A stretch of DNA of 64,000 nt from Blastococcus aurantiacus (GCF_900102425.1 NZ_FNBT01000006.1:62001-126000); one strand, 5' to 3'; shown: positions 51,959-62,011, counted from the stretch's first letter. Numbers and translations are program-made. Notes: a model not told the origin generated them from the sequence alone.

Positions 51959-52363
51959 GTGGCCGGGACCGGGGCATCGCCGTTCGAGCTCCACCCGATG
52001 CACCACGTGCAGCTGGCCATCCCGGCCGGCGGCGAGGACGGGTGCCGGGCCTTCTGGCGCGATGTGCTCGGCATGCGGGAGCTGGAGAAGCCGCCGGTCC
52101 TCGCTGCGCGGGGCGGCTGCTGGTTCCGTGGCGGCGGGCTCGAGGTCCACCTCGGCGTCGAGGAGCCGTTCACGCCGGCGCGCAAGGCGCATCCCGGCCT
52201 GCTCGTCACCGGTCTGCGCGCCGTCGCCGCGGCGCTGGAGCGCGCCGGCCACCCCGTCACCTGGGACGACGACTTCCCCGGGCACGAGCGGTTCTACAGC
52301 GCCGACCCGTTCGGGAACCGGTTGGAGTTCTTGGAGCCGGTCAGCCCGCCAGCAGCTCGCTGA
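51959..52363 (+). CDS. VOC/glyoxalase family protein
   Basis: The 134-residue single-copy VOC (glyoxalase/bleomycin resistance) protein has paired beta-alpha modules ([33 protein letters not shown], then [29 protein letters not shown]). Candidate metal ligands are His in MHHVQL and Glu in LEFLEP. The substrate is unknown. TAGCGT ends 6 bp before the GTG, so the mRNA is probably leaderless. Its last 23 bp overlap the 3' end of the convergent metX gene. Confidence 0.87.
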   Translation: MAGTGASPFELHPMHHVQLAIPAGGEDGCRAFWRDVLGMRELEKPPVLAARGGCWFRGGGLEVHLGVEEPFTPARKAHPGLLVTGLRAVAAALERAGHPVTWDDDFPGHERFYSADPFGNRLEFLEPVSPPAAR

Positions 52364-53414
52364 CCAGGGCGCCGACCTCGTCGACCTCCACGAGGAAGCC
52401 GTCGTGCCCGTACGGGGACGAGATGAGTCGCAGCGGCACCCCGAGCGCGTCGGCGACGCGCTGCTGCAGCGCCGGCGGGTAGAGCCGGTCGCTGTCGATG
52501 CCGGCGACGACGGCGCGCGCGGTCACCCGGGCCAGCGCGGCCTCGACCCCGCCCCGCCCCCGACCGACGTCCCAGGAGTTCATCGCCTCGGTGAGCACGA
52601 CGTAGCTGCCGGCGTCGAACCGCCCGGCCAGCTTGTCGGCGTGGTGGTCCAGGTAGCTGGCGACGGCGTAGCGCCCGTCCTCCTGCACGCGGGTGCCGAA
52701 CCGGGCGTCCAGCTCCAGCGCGCTGCGGTACGTCAGGTGGGCGATCCGGCGGGCGATGCCCAGGCCGTCGACGGGCGGGTCGGGCGGGTCGTAGTCGCCG
52801 CCGCGCCAGCGGGGGTCCACGCGGATGGCGGCCTGCTGCGTGGTCTGGGTGCCGATCTGGTCACCGGTGGCAGCCGCGCCCGAGGCCAGGAAGAACAGCG
52901 AGCCGACCCGCGCCGGCAGCTCCACCGCCCACTCGAGCGCCCGCATGCCGCCCATCGAGCCGCCCACCACGCACGCCCAGCGGCCGATGCCCAGGGCGTC
53001 GGCAACCGCCACCTCGGCCCGTACCTGGTCGCCGACCGTCACCTCGGGGAAGCGGGAGCCCCACCGGGCGCCGTCAGGGGCGAGCGAGGCAGGCCCCGTC
53101 GTCCCCTGGCAGCCGCCCAGCACGTTGGCGCACACGACGAACCAGCGGTCGGTGTCCAGCGGGCGGCCGGGGCCGACCAGGCCCTCCCACCAGCCCGCCG
53201 TCGGGTGGCCGGGCCCAGCCGGGCCGACGACGTGGCTGTCGCCGGTCAGCGCGTGCTCGACGAGTACTGCGTTGCCGCCGTCAGCGGCGAGCGTCCCCCA
53301 CGTCTCGTAGGCGATCCGGACGTCCGGCAGCTCGCCGCCGCGGTCGAGCGGGAGGGCGGGCAGGTCGAGGAAGAGCCGGTCACCGACCGGGTCTCCCTCG
53401 ACCCACCCACCCAT
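52341..53414 (-). CDS. metX: Homoserine O-acetyltransferase
   Basis: The 357-residue alpha/beta hydrolase-fold enzyme activates homoserine for methionine synthesis. It has [28 protein letters not shown] near the N-terminus and [14 protein letters not shown]. The nucleophile is Ser153 in [14 protein letters not shown], the catalytic Asp is in [10 protein letters not shown] and the catalytic His is in [12 protein letters not shown]. It follows metY on the same strand with 16 bp between stop and start, so both should answer to the upstream riboswitch. Confidence 0.95.
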   Translation of the reverse strand: MGGWVEGDPVGDRLFLDLPALPLDRGGELPDVRIAYETWGTLAADGGNAVLVEHALTGDSHVVGPAGPGHPTAGWWEGLVGPGRPLDTDRWFVVCANVLGGCQGTTGPASLAPDGARWGSRFPEVTVGDQVRAEVAVADALGIGRWACVVGGSMGGMRALEWAVELPARVGSLFFLASGAAATGDQIGTQTTQQAAIRVDPRWRGGDYDPPDPPVDGLGIARRIAHLTYRSALELDARFGTRVQEDGRYAVASYLDHHADKLAGRFDAGSYVVLTEAMNSWDVGRGRGGVEAALARVTARAVVAGIDSDRLYPPALQQRVADALGVPLRLISSPYGHDGFLVEVDEVGALVSELLAG

Positions 53415-53430
53415 GCCCGTTCGTCCCGGC

Positions 53431-54723
53431 TCAGGCGGACTTGGCGGCCCGGAACCCGGCCTCGAGGTCGGCGAGGATGTCCTCGATGCCCTCCAGGCCC
53501 ACGGCCAGGCGCACCAGGCCCGGGGTGACGCCCGTGGTGAGCTGCTCCTCGGGGGTCAGCTGCGAGTGCGTGGTCGACGCCGGGTGGATGACCAGCGAGC
53601 GCACGTCACCGATGTTGGCCACGTGGCTGTGCAGCTCGAGCGCCTCGACGAAGCGCTGACCGGCCTCCTTGCCGCCGTGCAGCTCGAAGGTGAGAACGGC
53701 GCCCGCCCCCTTGGGGGCGTACTTCTGCTGCGCGGCGTGCCACTGGTTGGTGGGCAGGCCCGCGTAGTTGACGCGGTCGACGGAGTCGTGCGCCTCGAGG
53801 AACTCCGCGACCCGCTGGGCGTTCGCGACGTGCCGGTCCATGCGCAGCGACAGCGTCTCGATGCCCTGCACGATGAGGAAGGCGTTGAAGGGGGAGACGG
53901 CCGGGCCGAGGTCGCGCAGCAGCTGCACGCGGGCCTTGAGCGCGAAGGCCGGCGCACCGAGGTCGGCGTAGACGACGCCGTGGTACGTCGGGTCGGCGGT
54001 GGTGAACATGGGGTGCCGGCCGCCGCGCCAGTCGAACGAGCCGCCGTCGACGATGACGCCGGCGATCGCGGTGCCGTGCCCGCCCAGGTACTTGGTCGCC
54101 GAGTGCACGACGATGTCGGCACCGAACTCGAAGGGCCGGATCAGGTACGGGGTGGCGACGGTGTTGTCCACGATCAGCGGCACGCCGTTGCGGTGCGCGA
54201 CGCCGGCGACGGTCTCGATGTCGAGGACGTCGCCCTTCGGGTTGCCGATGCTCTCGGCGTAGAAGGCCCGGGTGTTCTCCTGCACGAGGGACTGCCAGTT
54301 CTCCGGGTCGTCGGGGTTCTCGACGAAGGAGACGGTGATGCCCATCTTGGGCAGCGAGTGGTGCAGCAGGTTGTACGTGCCGCCGTACAGGGACGCGGAC
54401 GCGACGATGTGGTCGCCGGCCTCGGCGAGGTTCAGGATGGCCAGCGTCTCCGCGGCCTGCCCGGACGACACCGCGAGCGCGGCGACACCGCCCTCCAGCG
54501 AAGCGACGCGCTGCTCGAGCGCGTCCTGCGTCGGGTTCATGATCCGGGTGTAGATGTTGCCCATCTCGGCCAGCGCGAACAGGTCCGCGGCGTGCTGGCT
54601 GTCGCGGAACTGGTAGCTGGTGGTCGCGTAGATGGGCAGGGCGCGGGCCCCGGTGGTCGGGTCGGGGCTGGTGCCGGCGTGGATCTGCCGGGTCTCGAAG
54701 CTCCAGCTCTGCGGGTCGCTCAT
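53431..54723 (-). CDS. metY: O-acetylhomoserine sulfhydrylase
   Basis: The 430-residue PLP enzyme of the Cys/Met metabolism family makes homocysteine from O-acetylhomoserine and sulfide. Hallmarks are the N-terminal [51 protein letters not shown], and Lys211 in [11 protein letters not shown], which binds PLP. The C-terminal half has [18 protein letters not shown]. The ATG at 54723 has AGGAG just upstream. A SAM-IV type riboswitch precedes it, giving feedback by SAM. Confidence 0.95.
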   Translation of the reverse strand: MSDPQSWSFETRQIHAGTSPDPTTGARALPIYATTSYQFRDSQHAADLFALAEMGNIYTRIMNPTQDALEQRVASLEGGVAALAVSSGQAAETLAILNLAEAGDHIVASASLYGGTYNLLHHSLPKMGITVSFVENPDDPENWQSLVQENTRAFYAESIGNPKGDVLDIETVAGVAHRNGVPLIVDNTVATPYLIRPFEFGADIVVHSATKYLGGHGTAIAGVIVDGGSFDWRGGRHPMFTTADPTYHGVVYADLGAPAFALKARVQLLRDLGPAVSPFNAFLIVQGIETLSLRMDRHVANAQRVAEFLEAHDSVDRVNYAGLPTNQWHAAQQKYAPKGAGAVLTFELHGGKEAGQRFVEALELHSHVANIGDVRSLVIHPASTTHSQLTPEEQLTTGVTPGLVRLAVGLEGIEDILADLEAGFRAAKSA

Positions 54724-54803
54724 GCGCCGTCTCCTCTCGCTCAGGAGATCCCGCGGCGCACGGGAGCCCCGTCCTTGCCCCCGCAGCGGGCGCCGCGACG
54801 GCC

Positions 54804-54885
54804 GGCTCTTCCCCTGGAGCACCTCAGACGGAGTAGGAGGTTGCCGGGCAGTCAGCCAGGTGCTTCGCACTGCCTCTCGTGAGCC
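54804..54885 (-). promoter_or_regulatory. SAM-IV type riboswitch upstream of metY-metX
   Basis: Read leftward from 54885, P1 pairs GGCTC (54885-54881) with GAGCC (54808-54804). P2 pairs GGCAGT with ACTGCC. It is followed by the conserved GGCAACC joining segment and a P3 CCTC/GAGG hairpin. This order matches the SAM-binding core shared by SAM-I and SAM-IV. The actinobacterial setting, compact P2 and GC-rich 3' extension favour SAM-IV. The rest of the leader, to 54724, can form GC hairpins near the ribosome binding site, which suggests control of translation or early termination. Confidence 0.8.
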
Positions 54886-54934
54886 GCCCCGATCCTATGC
54901 AGGCGCGTGTCCCACGTGAAACACAGGCCCCAGC

Positions 54935-55735
54935 TCAGAGCACCTTGGAGAGGAAGGCGCGGGTGCGCTCGTGCTGCGGGTCGGTGAGCACCTGCCGGGG
55001 ATCGCCGGCCTCGACGACCGCGCCGTCGTCCATGAACACCAGGGTGTCGCCGACCTCGCGGGCGAACCCCATCTCGTGGGTGACGACGACCATCGTCATG
55101 CCGTCGGCGGCCAGGCCGCGCATGACGTCGAGCACCTCGCCGACCAGCTCGGGGTCGAGAGCGGAGGTGGGCTCGTCGAAGAGCATGAGCATGGGCTCCA
55201 TGGCCAGCGCCCGGGCGATCGCCACCCGCTGCTGCTGCCCGCCGGAGAGCTGGTTCGGGTAGTTGTGCATCCGGTCGGCCAGGCCGACCCGCTCCAGGAG
55301 CGCGGCGCCGCGCTCGCGCGCCTCGGCCTTGCCCACGCCCTTGACCTGGATGGGCGCCTCGACGACGTTCTCCAGCGCGGTCATGTGCGGGAAGAGGTTG
55401 AAGCGCTGGAAGACCATGCCGATCTCGCGGCGCTGCGCGGCGACCTCGGAGTCGCGCAGCTCGTGCAGCCGGCCGCCCTTCTCGCGGTAGCCGACCAGGT
55501 GGCCGTTCACCGAGAGCCGGCCGGCGTCGACCCGCTCCAGGTGGTTGATGCAGCGCAGGAACGTGGACTTGCCCGAGCCCGACGGCCCGACGATGCACAT
55601 GACCTCGCGCGGGGCGACGGTCAGGTCGATGCCCTTGAGCACCTCGACGTGCCCGAAGGACTTGCGCACACCCCGCGCCTCCACCATCGGTGGGGTGGCG
55701 GATCCCTGCGGGCCCGTGCCGACGGCGGTGCTCAA
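54935..55735 (-). CDS. Polar amino-acid ABC transporter ATPase
   Basis: The 266-residue GlnQ-type ATPase has Walker [10 protein letters not shown], a Q-loop in [17 protein letters not shown], signature [16 protein letters not shown], Walker [14 protein letters not shown] and the H-loop [10 protein letters not shown]. It powers import with the adjacent permease and binding protein. I chose TTG 55735, which overlaps the permease stop (TTGA) and has GGGGAG 7 bp upstream. ATG 55687 is an alternative that would remove 16 residues. Confidence 0.9.
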   Translation of the reverse strand: MSTAVGTGPQGSATPPMVEARGVRKSFGHVEVLKGIDLTVAPREVMCIVGPSGSGKSTFLRCINHLERVDAGRLSVNGHLVGYREKGGRLHELRDSEVAAQRREIGMVFQRFNLFPHMTALENVVEAPIQVKGVGKAEARERGAALLERVGLADRMHNYPNQLSGGQQQRVAIARALAMEPMLMLFDEPTSALDPELVGEVLDVMRGLAADGMTMVVVTHEMGFAREVGDTLVFMDDGAVVEAGDPRQVLTDPQHERTRAFLSKVL

Positions 55736-56688
55736 TGCGTGCTCCCCACGTCGCGGGCCCGGCGGGCGGCACGCTGTTGGCGCGTCTCCCGGTTGCCGAA
55801 GCCGCGGCTGAACCGCCGCTCCAGGAAGTACTGCCCGACCATGAGCAGGCTGGCCAGCGCCAGGTACCAGAGGATTGAGGCGACGGCCATCGGGATGACC
55901 TGGAAGGTGCGGCTGCCGATGGCGCGCAGCTGGAAGTTGAGCTCGGTGGTCACCGGCACCGCGATGAGCAGGGCGGTGTCCTTGAGCATCGCGATGGTCT
56001 CGTTGCCGGTCGGCGGGATGATCACGCGCATCGCCTGGGGCAGCACGATCCGCCGCATGGTCTTGCCCCGGCTCATGCCCAGCGCGTGCGCCGCCTCGGC
56101 CTGCCCGGGGTCGACCGACTGGATGCCGGCCCGCACGATCTCGGCCATGTAGGCGCCCTCGGACAGCGCCAGGCCGATGAGGCCGGCGGTGAAGCCGACG
56201 AAGATCTCGTTGCCGTCGAAGCCGAACAGCCGCCAGTCGGCCTCGAAGCCGAACAGGTCCATCAGCTGCTGGTCGAACGGGAAGCCGAACTCGTAGCGGG
56301 CGTAGAGCGCGCCGAGGTTCGCGACGAAGAACAGCAGCACGATGCGCGGGATGGCGCGGAAGAACCAGATGTACACCCAGGCCGCGCCGGAGACGATTGG
56401 GTTGGCCGACAGCCGCATGACCGCCAGCAGGATGCCGAGCAGGACACCGATGACCATCGCCAGCACGGTCATGATCAGGGTCGTCCGCGCGCCCCGGAGG
56501 ACGGCGTCGCTGAACATGTTGTCGACCATGAAGTCCCACTGGAACACCGGGTTGGTGACCAGCATGTGGACGAACATGGCCGCCAGCACCGCGATGACGG
56601 CGGCGGCGATCCAGCGGCCGGGATGACGGACCGGCACCGCCCGGATCTGCTCGGGCGGTGCCGGTGTCGTGCTGCTGTCGGGGGACAT
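55732..56688 (-). CDS. Polar amino-acid ABC transporter permease
   Basis: The 318-residue protein has a polar N-terminus and about five to six membrane helices. The HisM/GlnP family signature [54 protein letters not shown] is the EAA loop region that contacts the ATPase. A helix before it carries [19 protein letters not shown]. The only permease here, it probably forms a homodimer. Start is ATG 56688, 17 bp after the binding-protein gene's stop. Confidence 0.92.
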   Translation of the reverse strand: MSPDSSTTPAPPEQIRAVPVRHPGRWIAAAVIAVLAAMFVHMLVTNPVFQWDFMVDNMFSDAVLRGARTTLIMTVLAMVIGVLLGILLAVMRLSANPIVSGAAWVYIWFFRAIPRIVLLFFVANLGALYARYEFGFPFDQQLMDLFGFEADWRLFGFDGNEIFVGFTAGLIGLALSEGAYMAEIVRAGIQSVDPGQAEAAHALGMSRGKTMRRIVLPQAMRVIIPPTGNETIAMLKDTALLIAVPVTTELNFQLRAIGSRTFQVIPMAVASILWYLALASLLMVGQYFLERRFSRGFGNRETRQQRAARRARDVGSTH

Positions 56689-56705
56689 CGGGAGGGGTGG
56701 AGGCG

Positions 56706-57626
56706 TCAGCCGGCCGGGTTGACTTCGGGGCTGTCGATGGCGCCGGCCTCGACGCCCCACTTCTCGAGGATCTCCGCGTAGGTGCCGTCCTCGATGAGCG
56801 CGGTCAGCGCGTCGGCGAGGACCTGCCCGAACTCGGTCTCCTCCAGCGGGACGACCCAGCCGTAGGGCGCGGAGTCGTAGATGTCGCCCAGCAGCTCGAG
56901 CTGCTCGTTGGTCTGCTGCACGGCGTAGGCCATGACCGGCGAGTCGGCCAGCCCGGCGTCCACGCGGCCCGAGACGATCGCGGCGGTGGCCTCGTCCTGG
57001 CCCTCGAACTGCTGGATGTCGATCGGCTCCTCACCGGCGGCCTCGCACGCGGCCGACCGGGCGGTGATGTCGTCTACCTGGACTGTGTCCGCCTGCACGG
57101 CGACCGACAACCCGCAGGCGTCTCCTGGGTCGACGTTCTCGGGGTTGCCCGCTTTGGTGGCCCACTGGGTGCCGGCAGAGAAGTAGCTGATCATTGTGGC
57201 CTCGGCCAGGCGGTCGGGGTTGATCGTGAACGAGGAGACACCGACCTCGTACCGGCCCGAGCCGACGCCGGTAATGATCGTCCCGAAGTCCGCTGACTCG
57301 AACTCCGCCTCGAAGCCGATCTTCTCGGCGACGGCGGAGAAGAGGTCGATGTCGAAGCCGACGATCGTCTCGCCGTCCTCGTCGAGGAACTCGCTGGGCG
57401 CGTAGCTGGAGTCGGTACCGACGGTGATCTTCCCGTCCTCGCCGATCTCGTCGGGCACCCGGGCGGCCAGCTCGTCGTCGACCTCGACGGTGGGGCGGCT
57501 CTCGTCGGCGGCGTTGCCGGAGCCCGAGTCGTCGGGGTCGTCACCGCAGCCGGTGAGGATCAGCGCGGCGCTGGTGGCGGCGACGGCGACGGCCGAGGCG
57601 CGGCGGGTCAGGGAACGTGGGCGCAC
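56706..57626 (-). CDS. Polar amino-acid ABC transporter substrate-binding lipoprotein
   Basis: The 306-residue lipoprotein (lipobox LILTGC, Cys27) has the family 3 solute-binding fold: [40 protein letters not shown], then [17 protein letters not shown] and [11 protein letters not shown]. It should bind a polar amino acid such as glutamine, histidine or arginine outside the membrane. The GTG start has AGGAGAG about 7 bp upstream. It is first in a three-gene operon with permease and ATPase. Confidence 0.92.
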   Translation of the reverse strand: MRPRSLTRRASAVAVAATSAALILTGCGDDPDDSGSGNAADESRPTVEVDDELAARVPDEIGEDGKITVGTDSSYAPSEFLDEDGETIVGFDIDLFSAVAEKIGFEAEFESADFGTIITGVGSGRYEVGVSSFTINPDRLAEATMISYFSAGTQWATKAGNPENVDPGDACGLSVAVQADTVQVDDITARSAACEAAGEEPIDIQQFEGQDEATAAIVSGRVDAGLADSPVMAYAVQQTNEQLELLGDIYDSAPYGWVVPLEETEFGQVLADALTALIEDGTYAEILEKWGVEAGAIDSPEVNPAG

Positions 57627-57717
57627 GGGTGGGCTCTCCTTCGGGCGGGACAGAGGCTTGATCTTGCCCTGCCGGGTGTTGCCCCGTCGTGTGAGGTCGG
57701 TACCGCTTCGGTCACGG

Positions 57718-58251
57718 TCACTCGGACGTGGAGGGTGCCGACGTGCTCGGCTCGCTCGTGTCGCCCGTCGTCTCCGAGGGTTCCGAGGTCTCCGTGGGGT
57801 CGGTCGGCTCGGTCGTGGGATCCGTCGTCCCGGGGGCAGACGTGCTCGGCGTGCTGCTCGTCGTAGGGGTGTCGGTCTCCTCGGACGGGGTCTCCGTCTC
57901 CTCGGGCTCCGTCGTCGGCGTCGGCTCCTCGGTGGGCTCCGGCGTCGTCGTCGGCTCCGTGGGCACCACCGGGTTCAGCGGGGCCTCGACGCCGCTGCCT
58001 CCCCCGGCCGGCGAGGTGCGCCCGGGGTCGGCGGGAGCGTCGGGGCGGACGTTGAGGTACAGCGTGAAGATCGCCAGGAACAGCACCGACAGGATCACCG
58101 TCGAGGTCCGGGCGCGACCGAGGTGGTGGGGCAGCGCGTCCCAGTGCCACCACGACGTGCGCGGGGGCTCCGCGGTGCCGCTGGTGGGTGCGGTGCTGAC
58201 CGTCGGTGTGGCGACCTGCTCGGGCGCCTTGTCCTCGGAAGGCGTCGTCAT
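57718..58251 (-). CDS. Single-pass membrane protein with a Thr/Pro/Glu-rich tail
   Basis: The 177-residue protein has a cytoplasmic N-terminus (about 1-48), one membrane helix (STVILSVLFLAIFTLYL), and an outside tail. From about residue 85 the tail is almost all Thr, Ser, Pro and Glu (PTTTPEPTEEPTPTTEPEET). Such tails are often extended wall-spanning stalks and can be O-mannosylated in actinobacteria. The function is unknown. Its ATG overlaps the MscS stop by 4 bp, suggesting the two proteins work together. Confidence 0.75.
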   Translation of the reverse strand: MTTPSEDKAPEQVATPTVSTAPTSGTAEPPRTSWWHWDALPHHLGRARTSTVILSVLFLAIFTLYLNVRPDAPADPGRTSPAGGGSGVEAPLNPVVPTEPTTTPEPTEEPTPTTEPEETETPSEETDTPTTSSTPSTSAPGTTDPTTEPTDPTETSEPSETTGDTSEPSTSAPSTSE

Positions 58252-59147
58252 GCGTCCTCTCCCTCCCGCACGAGCCGGGCCGTCCGTGCGTCTCCCGCGG
58301 CCGGAGGTGGGGTGACCTGCATGCCCTGGTCGCGGAACGCCAGCACGATCCGGACGCGCAGGTCGCGGCCGACCTCGAACTGCTTGCCCGGCAGCGTGCG
58401 GGCGACCACCCGGACGTTCACCTCGTCCAGGCCCAGGCTCTCCACGCCCATGACCGTGGGCGGGTCGAGCAGCAGCGGGCGCATGGCCGGGTCGCGGAAG
58501 GCGTCCCGCCCGACCTCGCGCAGGATCTCGTTGACCCGGTTGACGTCGGCGTCGGAGGGCACCGGCACGTCGATCACGGCCCGGGCCCAGTCGCGGCTGA
58601 GGTTGACCACCTTGACGATCTGCCCGTTGGGCACCGTCACCACCTCCCCGTTGGCCGAGCGGACGCGGGTCACCCGCAGGGTCACGTCCTCCACGGTGCC
58701 GGTGGCCGGGTCGCCGCCGCCCACCACCTGGATGGAGACGACGTCGCCGAAGCCGTACTGCCGCTCGGTGATGATGAAGAAGCCGGCCAGGACGTCGCCG
58801 ACGATCCGCTGGGCGCCGAAGCCGAGGCCCACGCCCAGCACGGTGGCCGGCGCGACGAGCCCGGTGACGGGCACGCCCAGCCGGTCGAGCACGAAGAACA
58901 CCGCGACGGCGTAGATGAGGACGACCGCGGTCCAGGTGATCACCTGGGTGAGCGAGTGCCGGTGCTTGGCGGCCTCGGAGCGCACGAGTGCGTCGTCGCC
59001 GGTGGAGCGCTCGTCGATCCGGTCGGTCACGCGGTTGCCGGCCCAGCCCACGAACCGGGCCAGGAGCACCGACCCGATGATGATCAGCACCACCTCGAGC
59101 CCGCGTCCGGACAGCCAGTCCAGGACGTCCCTCAGCGCGTCACCCAC
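58248..59147 (-). CDS. MscS family mechanosensitive channel
   Basis: The 299-residue protein has an N-terminal membrane helix, two more helices near residues 70-95, and the pore helix with the Gly/Ala pattern GLVAPATVLGVGLGFGAQRIVGDVLAGFFI. A beta domain follows (GFGDVVSIQVVGGGDPATGTVEDVTLRVTRVRSANGEVVTVPNGQI), then a C-terminal alpha/beta domain. It should open on hypo-osmotic shock to release solutes. AGGAGG 7 bp before the GTG at 59147 fixes the start. A BCCT importer close by fits osmotic control. Confidence 0.92.
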   Translation of the reverse strand: MGDALRDVLDWLSGRGLEVVLIIIGSVLLARFVGWAGNRVTDRIDERSTGDDALVRSEAAKHRHSLTQVITWTAVVLIYAVAVFFVLDRLGVPVTGLVAPATVLGVGLGFGAQRIVGDVLAGFFIITERQYGFGDVVSIQVVGGGDPATGTVEDVTLRVTRVRSANGEVVTVPNGQIVKVVNLSRDWARAVIDVPVPSDADVNRVNEILREVGRDAFRDPAMRPLLLDPPTVMGVESLGLDEVNVRVVARTLPGKQFEVGRDLRVRIVLAFRDQGMQVTPPPAAGDARTARLVREGEDA

Positions 59148-59228
59148 GAACGGTCCTCCTCGTCGATGTCGTCGTCGTCCACCCTGCGGTGCCGGTCGGA
59201 CGGTGGCCAGCGCGGCTCGCCGGGACCC

Positions 59229-60035
59229 TCACCGGGGCTCCACGAACAGCGACTGCGTCGAGCGGCCGATCGCCCCTTCGGTGTCGAAGAGGACGGCGGA
59301 GCACTGCGCCGCGCCGGAGTCGCCCAGCACGGTGGCCGCGTCCATGCCCAGCCACTCCCCGCGGGGCGGGCGGTGCAGGGCCACGCTCAGGTCGACGTTG
59401 GCGAACGTGGCGGTCGTCCAGTCCAGCACCGCGGAGATGCCGCTGGCCGCGTCGGTCATGACCAGCAGGTGCTGCAGCGGGGTCATCGGCTCGCCCTCGA
59501 CCAGTGTGCACTCCGGCCGCGTCCAGGCGGCCGCGGGCCCCGGGGAGTTGAAGCTGCCGGAGGCGAACCGCCACTGCAGCGCCTTGTGGTAGGCCACCTC
59601 GCTGCTGAAGAAGGCCGCCTCGCCGGGGGTGCTCCCGTGCACGTCCGCCGGCGCGGGGTGGGGTGTGGCCGACGTCGAACCCTCGACGGCGGACGGGAGC
59701 CCCTCGGTGCGGGTCCGCATCCGCCAGGCCGACAGCCGCATGAGCGGGCGGCCGTCGCCGGCGTCCAGGACCGCCTCGACGAGCTCCACCCGGCGCCCGG
59801 GGCGCACGACGGTGGTGCTGATCCGCACCGGTCCGACCGGCACCGGGCCGAGGATGTCGAAGTTCAGCCGCACCGTCTGGCCGCCGGGGATGCCGCTGGC
59901 CCGCTCCACCTCCCGGGCGAGCAGCGCGGCCGGCGGGCCGGCGTGCTGCAGGCCGGGATCCCACGGGCCGATGGTCAGGGCGGTGGCCGTGAACCCCTCG
60001 GCGGTGGGCAGGTACAGGGCGCTGGGCAGCTCCAT
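59229..60035 (-). CDS. Acyl-CoA thioesterase (TesB-like double hotdog)
   Basis: The 268-residue protein resembles the double-hotdog acyl-CoA thioesterases: an N-terminal half with GPWDPGLQHAGPPAALLAREVER and VRLNFDILGPVPVGPVRI, and a C-terminal half with PLQHLLVMTDAASGISAVLDWTTATFANVDLSVALHRPP. It should hydrolyse acyl-CoA in the cytoplasm. The upstream in-frame extension lacks similarity and is antisense to the BCCT gene. The ATG at 60035 is divergent from the BCCT gene. Confidence 0.85.
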   Translation of the reverse strand: MELPSALYLPTAEGFTATALTIGPWDPGLQHAGPPAALLAREVERASGIPGGQTVRLNFDILGPVPVGPVRISTTVVRPGRRVELVEAVLDAGDGRPLMRLSAWRMRTRTEGLPSAVEGSTSATPHPAPADVHGSTPGEAAFFSSEVAYHKALQWRFASGSFNSPGPAAAWTRPECTLVEGEPMTPLQHLLVMTDAASGISAVLDWTTATFANVDLSVALHRPPRGEWLGMDAATVLGDSGAAQCSAVLFDTEGAIGRSTQSLFVEPR

Positions 60036-60194
60036 GCCGTCAGTCTTCCGTGCGCGTCCGACGCCGAGGGGACCACCCGGTCGGGGGAGAAGGGTCTCGG
60101 AGCGGTCACGACCCGTTTGCTTCGGAGCAGGTAAATGCGGAGCGTGGGGGTCGACGCGCTGGTCAATGCAGATCGGTGCGCCGTCGAACCGAAG

Positions 60195-60218
60195 AGGAGG
60201 GGCGCCGCCCGCGGCGCC
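60195..60218 (+). promoter_or_regulatory. Shine-Dalgarno plus hairpin ahead of the BCCT start
   Basis: AGGAGG (60195-60200) is followed at once by a perfect 8-bp stem, GGCGCCGC (60201-60208) with GCGGCGCC (60211-60218). The linear gap to the GTG at 60229 is 28 bases; folding the 18-base hairpin shortens it to 10. Confidence 0.5.
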
Positions 60219-60228
60219 GGACACGCCT

Positions 60229-61971
60229 GTGACCCAGAACCCCACCACCTCCCGCCCCGCGGAGGAACCGACGCACGACGCGCCGCCCTCGGCCGGCGCC
60301 TCGCTCCACCCCGCCCTCGCCGAGCCACCCACCGGCGCCGCCGAGCGGGGAGGGCGCCTGGACACCACCGTCTTCGGCGTCGCCGCCGTGGTCGCCCTGG
60401 CCTTCGTCGCGTGGGGATTTCTGACCCCGTCCGGCCTGGGCAGCGCCAGCGGCAGCGCGCTCACCTGGATCGAGCAGAACCTCGGCTGGCTGTTCGTGCT
60501 GCTGGCCTCGGGCTTCGTCGTCTTCGTGCTCTGGCTGGCGGCCAGCCGGTACGGGCGCATCCCGCTGGGCCGGGACGGCGAGGCGCCGGAGTTCCGCACG
60601 GTCTCCTGGATCGCCATGATGTTCAGCGCCGGCATGGGGATCGGGCTCATGTTCTTCGGCGTCAGCGAGCCGCTCACGCACTACGTCTCGCCCCCACCGC
60701 GCACCGTCGACGCCGAGACACCCGAGGCGATCTCGACGGCGATGGCCACCACGCTGTTCCACTGGAGCCTGCACCCGTGGGCCATCTACGCCGTCGTCGG
60801 TCTGGCGATCGCCTACGGCACGTTCCGCCGCGGCCGCCCGCAGCTGATCAGCTCCGCGTTCGCGCCGCTGTTCGGCCGGCGCCGCACCGAGGGGCCGATC
60901 GGCAAGTTCATCGACGTCCTGGCGATCTTCGCCACGCTGTTCGGCTCCGCCGCGTCCCTCGGCCTCGGCACGCTGCAGATCGGCAGCGGCCTGGAGATCC
61001 TCGGCTGGGCCGGCGACGTCGGCAACGGGCTTCTGGTCCTCATCATCGCGGTCCTGACCTGCGCCTTCGTCGCATCGGCGGTCTCGGGCGTGGCCCGGGG
61101 CATCCAGTGGCTGTCCAACATCAACATGGTGCTGGCCGGCGTCCTGGCGCTGTTCGTGTTCGTCGTCGGCCCGACGGTGCTGATCCTCAACCTGCTGCCA
61201 GGGACGATCGGGGCCTACTTCGCCGATCTCGCCGAGATGGCCGGACGCACGGAGGCCAGCGGCGGCGACGCCATGGCCGAGTGGCTGCGCGGCTGGACGG
61301 TCTTCTACTGGGCGTGGTGGATCAGCTGGACGCCGTTCGTGGGCCTCTTCATCGCCCGGATCAGCCGGGGCCGCACGATCCGCCAGTTCGTCAGCGGCGT
61401 GCTGCTGGTGCCCAGCGTGGTCAGCCTGGTCTGGTTCGCGGTCTTCGGCGGAGCGGGCATCGCGGCCCAGCGGGACGGTGTCGACGTCGCCGGGCAGTCG
61501 ACGTCCGAGGGGCAGCTGTTCGGCGTCCTCGACACCTATCCGCTGGCCACGTTGATGACGGTGCTGGTGATGGTGCTGGTCGCCATCTTCTTCGTCTCCG
61601 GTGCGGATGCCGCCTCGATCGTCATGGGCTCGCTGTCGGAGCGCGGGACGCTGGAGCCCAGCCGGCGCACCGTCGTCTTCTGGGGCGTGGTGATGGGCGC
61701 CGTCGCGGCGATCATGCTGCTCGTCGGCGGGGACGAGGCGCTGAGCGGCCTGCAGAACCTCACGATCATCGCGGCGCTGCCGTTCGCGCTGGTCATGGTG
61801 GGGCTGGCCGTGTCGCTGGCCAAGGACGTGCGCTCGGACCCGATGGTGCTCCGTCGGACCGCCGCCGCGGACGCCATGGAGCAGGCGGTCGTGCACGGGA
61901 TCCGGCACCACGGGGACGACTTCGTCCTCTCGGTGAAGCCCGCTCCCGACGACCGGCAGCGGCCCTCCTGA
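60229..61971 (+). CDS. BCCT family betaine/choline/carnitine transporter
   Basis: The 580-residue protein has about 12 helices in residues 45-540 and the BCCT pattern: FRTVSWIAMMFSAGMGIGLMFFGVSEPL near residue 125 (glycine-rich TM3), TTLFHWSLHPWAIYAVVGL, and WTVFYWAWWISWTPFVGLFIARISRGRTIRQF with the family's Trp-rich substrate site. It imports compatible solutes such as glycine betaine with sodium or protons. GTG 60229 is preferred; ATG 60166 in frame lacks a ribosome binding site. A perfect palindrome terminates the gene. Confidence 0.92.
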   Translation: MTQNPTTSRPAEEPTHDAPPSAGASLHPALAEPPTGAAERGGRLDTTVFGVAAVVALAFVAWGFLTPSGLGSASGSALTWIEQNLGWLFVLLASGFVVFVLWLAASRYGRIPLGRDGEAPEFRTVSWIAMMFSAGMGIGLMFFGVSEPLTHYVSPPPRTVDAETPEAISTAMATTLFHWSLHPWAIYAVVGLAIAYGTFRRGRPQLISSAFAPLFGRRRTEGPIGKFIDVLAIFATLFGSAASLGLGTLQIGSGLEILGWAGDVGNGLLVLIIAVLTCAFVASAVSGVARGIQWLSNINMVLAGVLALFVFVVGPTVLILNLLPGTIGAYFADLAEMAGRTEASGGDAMAEWLRGWTVFYWAWWISWTPFVGLFIARISRGRTIRQFVSGVLLVPSVVSLVWFAVFGGAGIAAQRDGVDVAGQSTSEGQLFGVLDTYPLATLMTVLVMVLVAIFFVSGADAASIVMGSLSERGTLEPSRRTVVFWGVVMGAVAAIMLLVGGDEALSGLQNLTIIAALPFALVMVGLAVSLAKDVRSDPMVLRRTAAADAMEQAVVHGIRHHGDDFVLSVKPAPDDRQRPS

Positions 61972-61975
61972 CGCA

Positions 61976-62011
61976 CGGAACCGCCGAGATCGCGCGATCT
62001 CGGCGGTTCCG
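61976..62011. terminator. Perfect 36-bp palindrome between convergent genes
   Basis: The sequence reads CGGAACCGCCGAGATCGC followed directly by its exact reverse complement, with no loop bases. It lies 4 bp after the BCCT stop, and the convergent lipoprotein gene ends at 62054. It should act as a bidirectional terminator. Confidence 0.75.

Noticed and set aside
60166-60228. ATG 60166 as start of the BCCT transporter
   Set aside because: It is in frame but has no ribosome binding site, and the added residues are unlike the family; GTG 60229 is preferred, though not proven.
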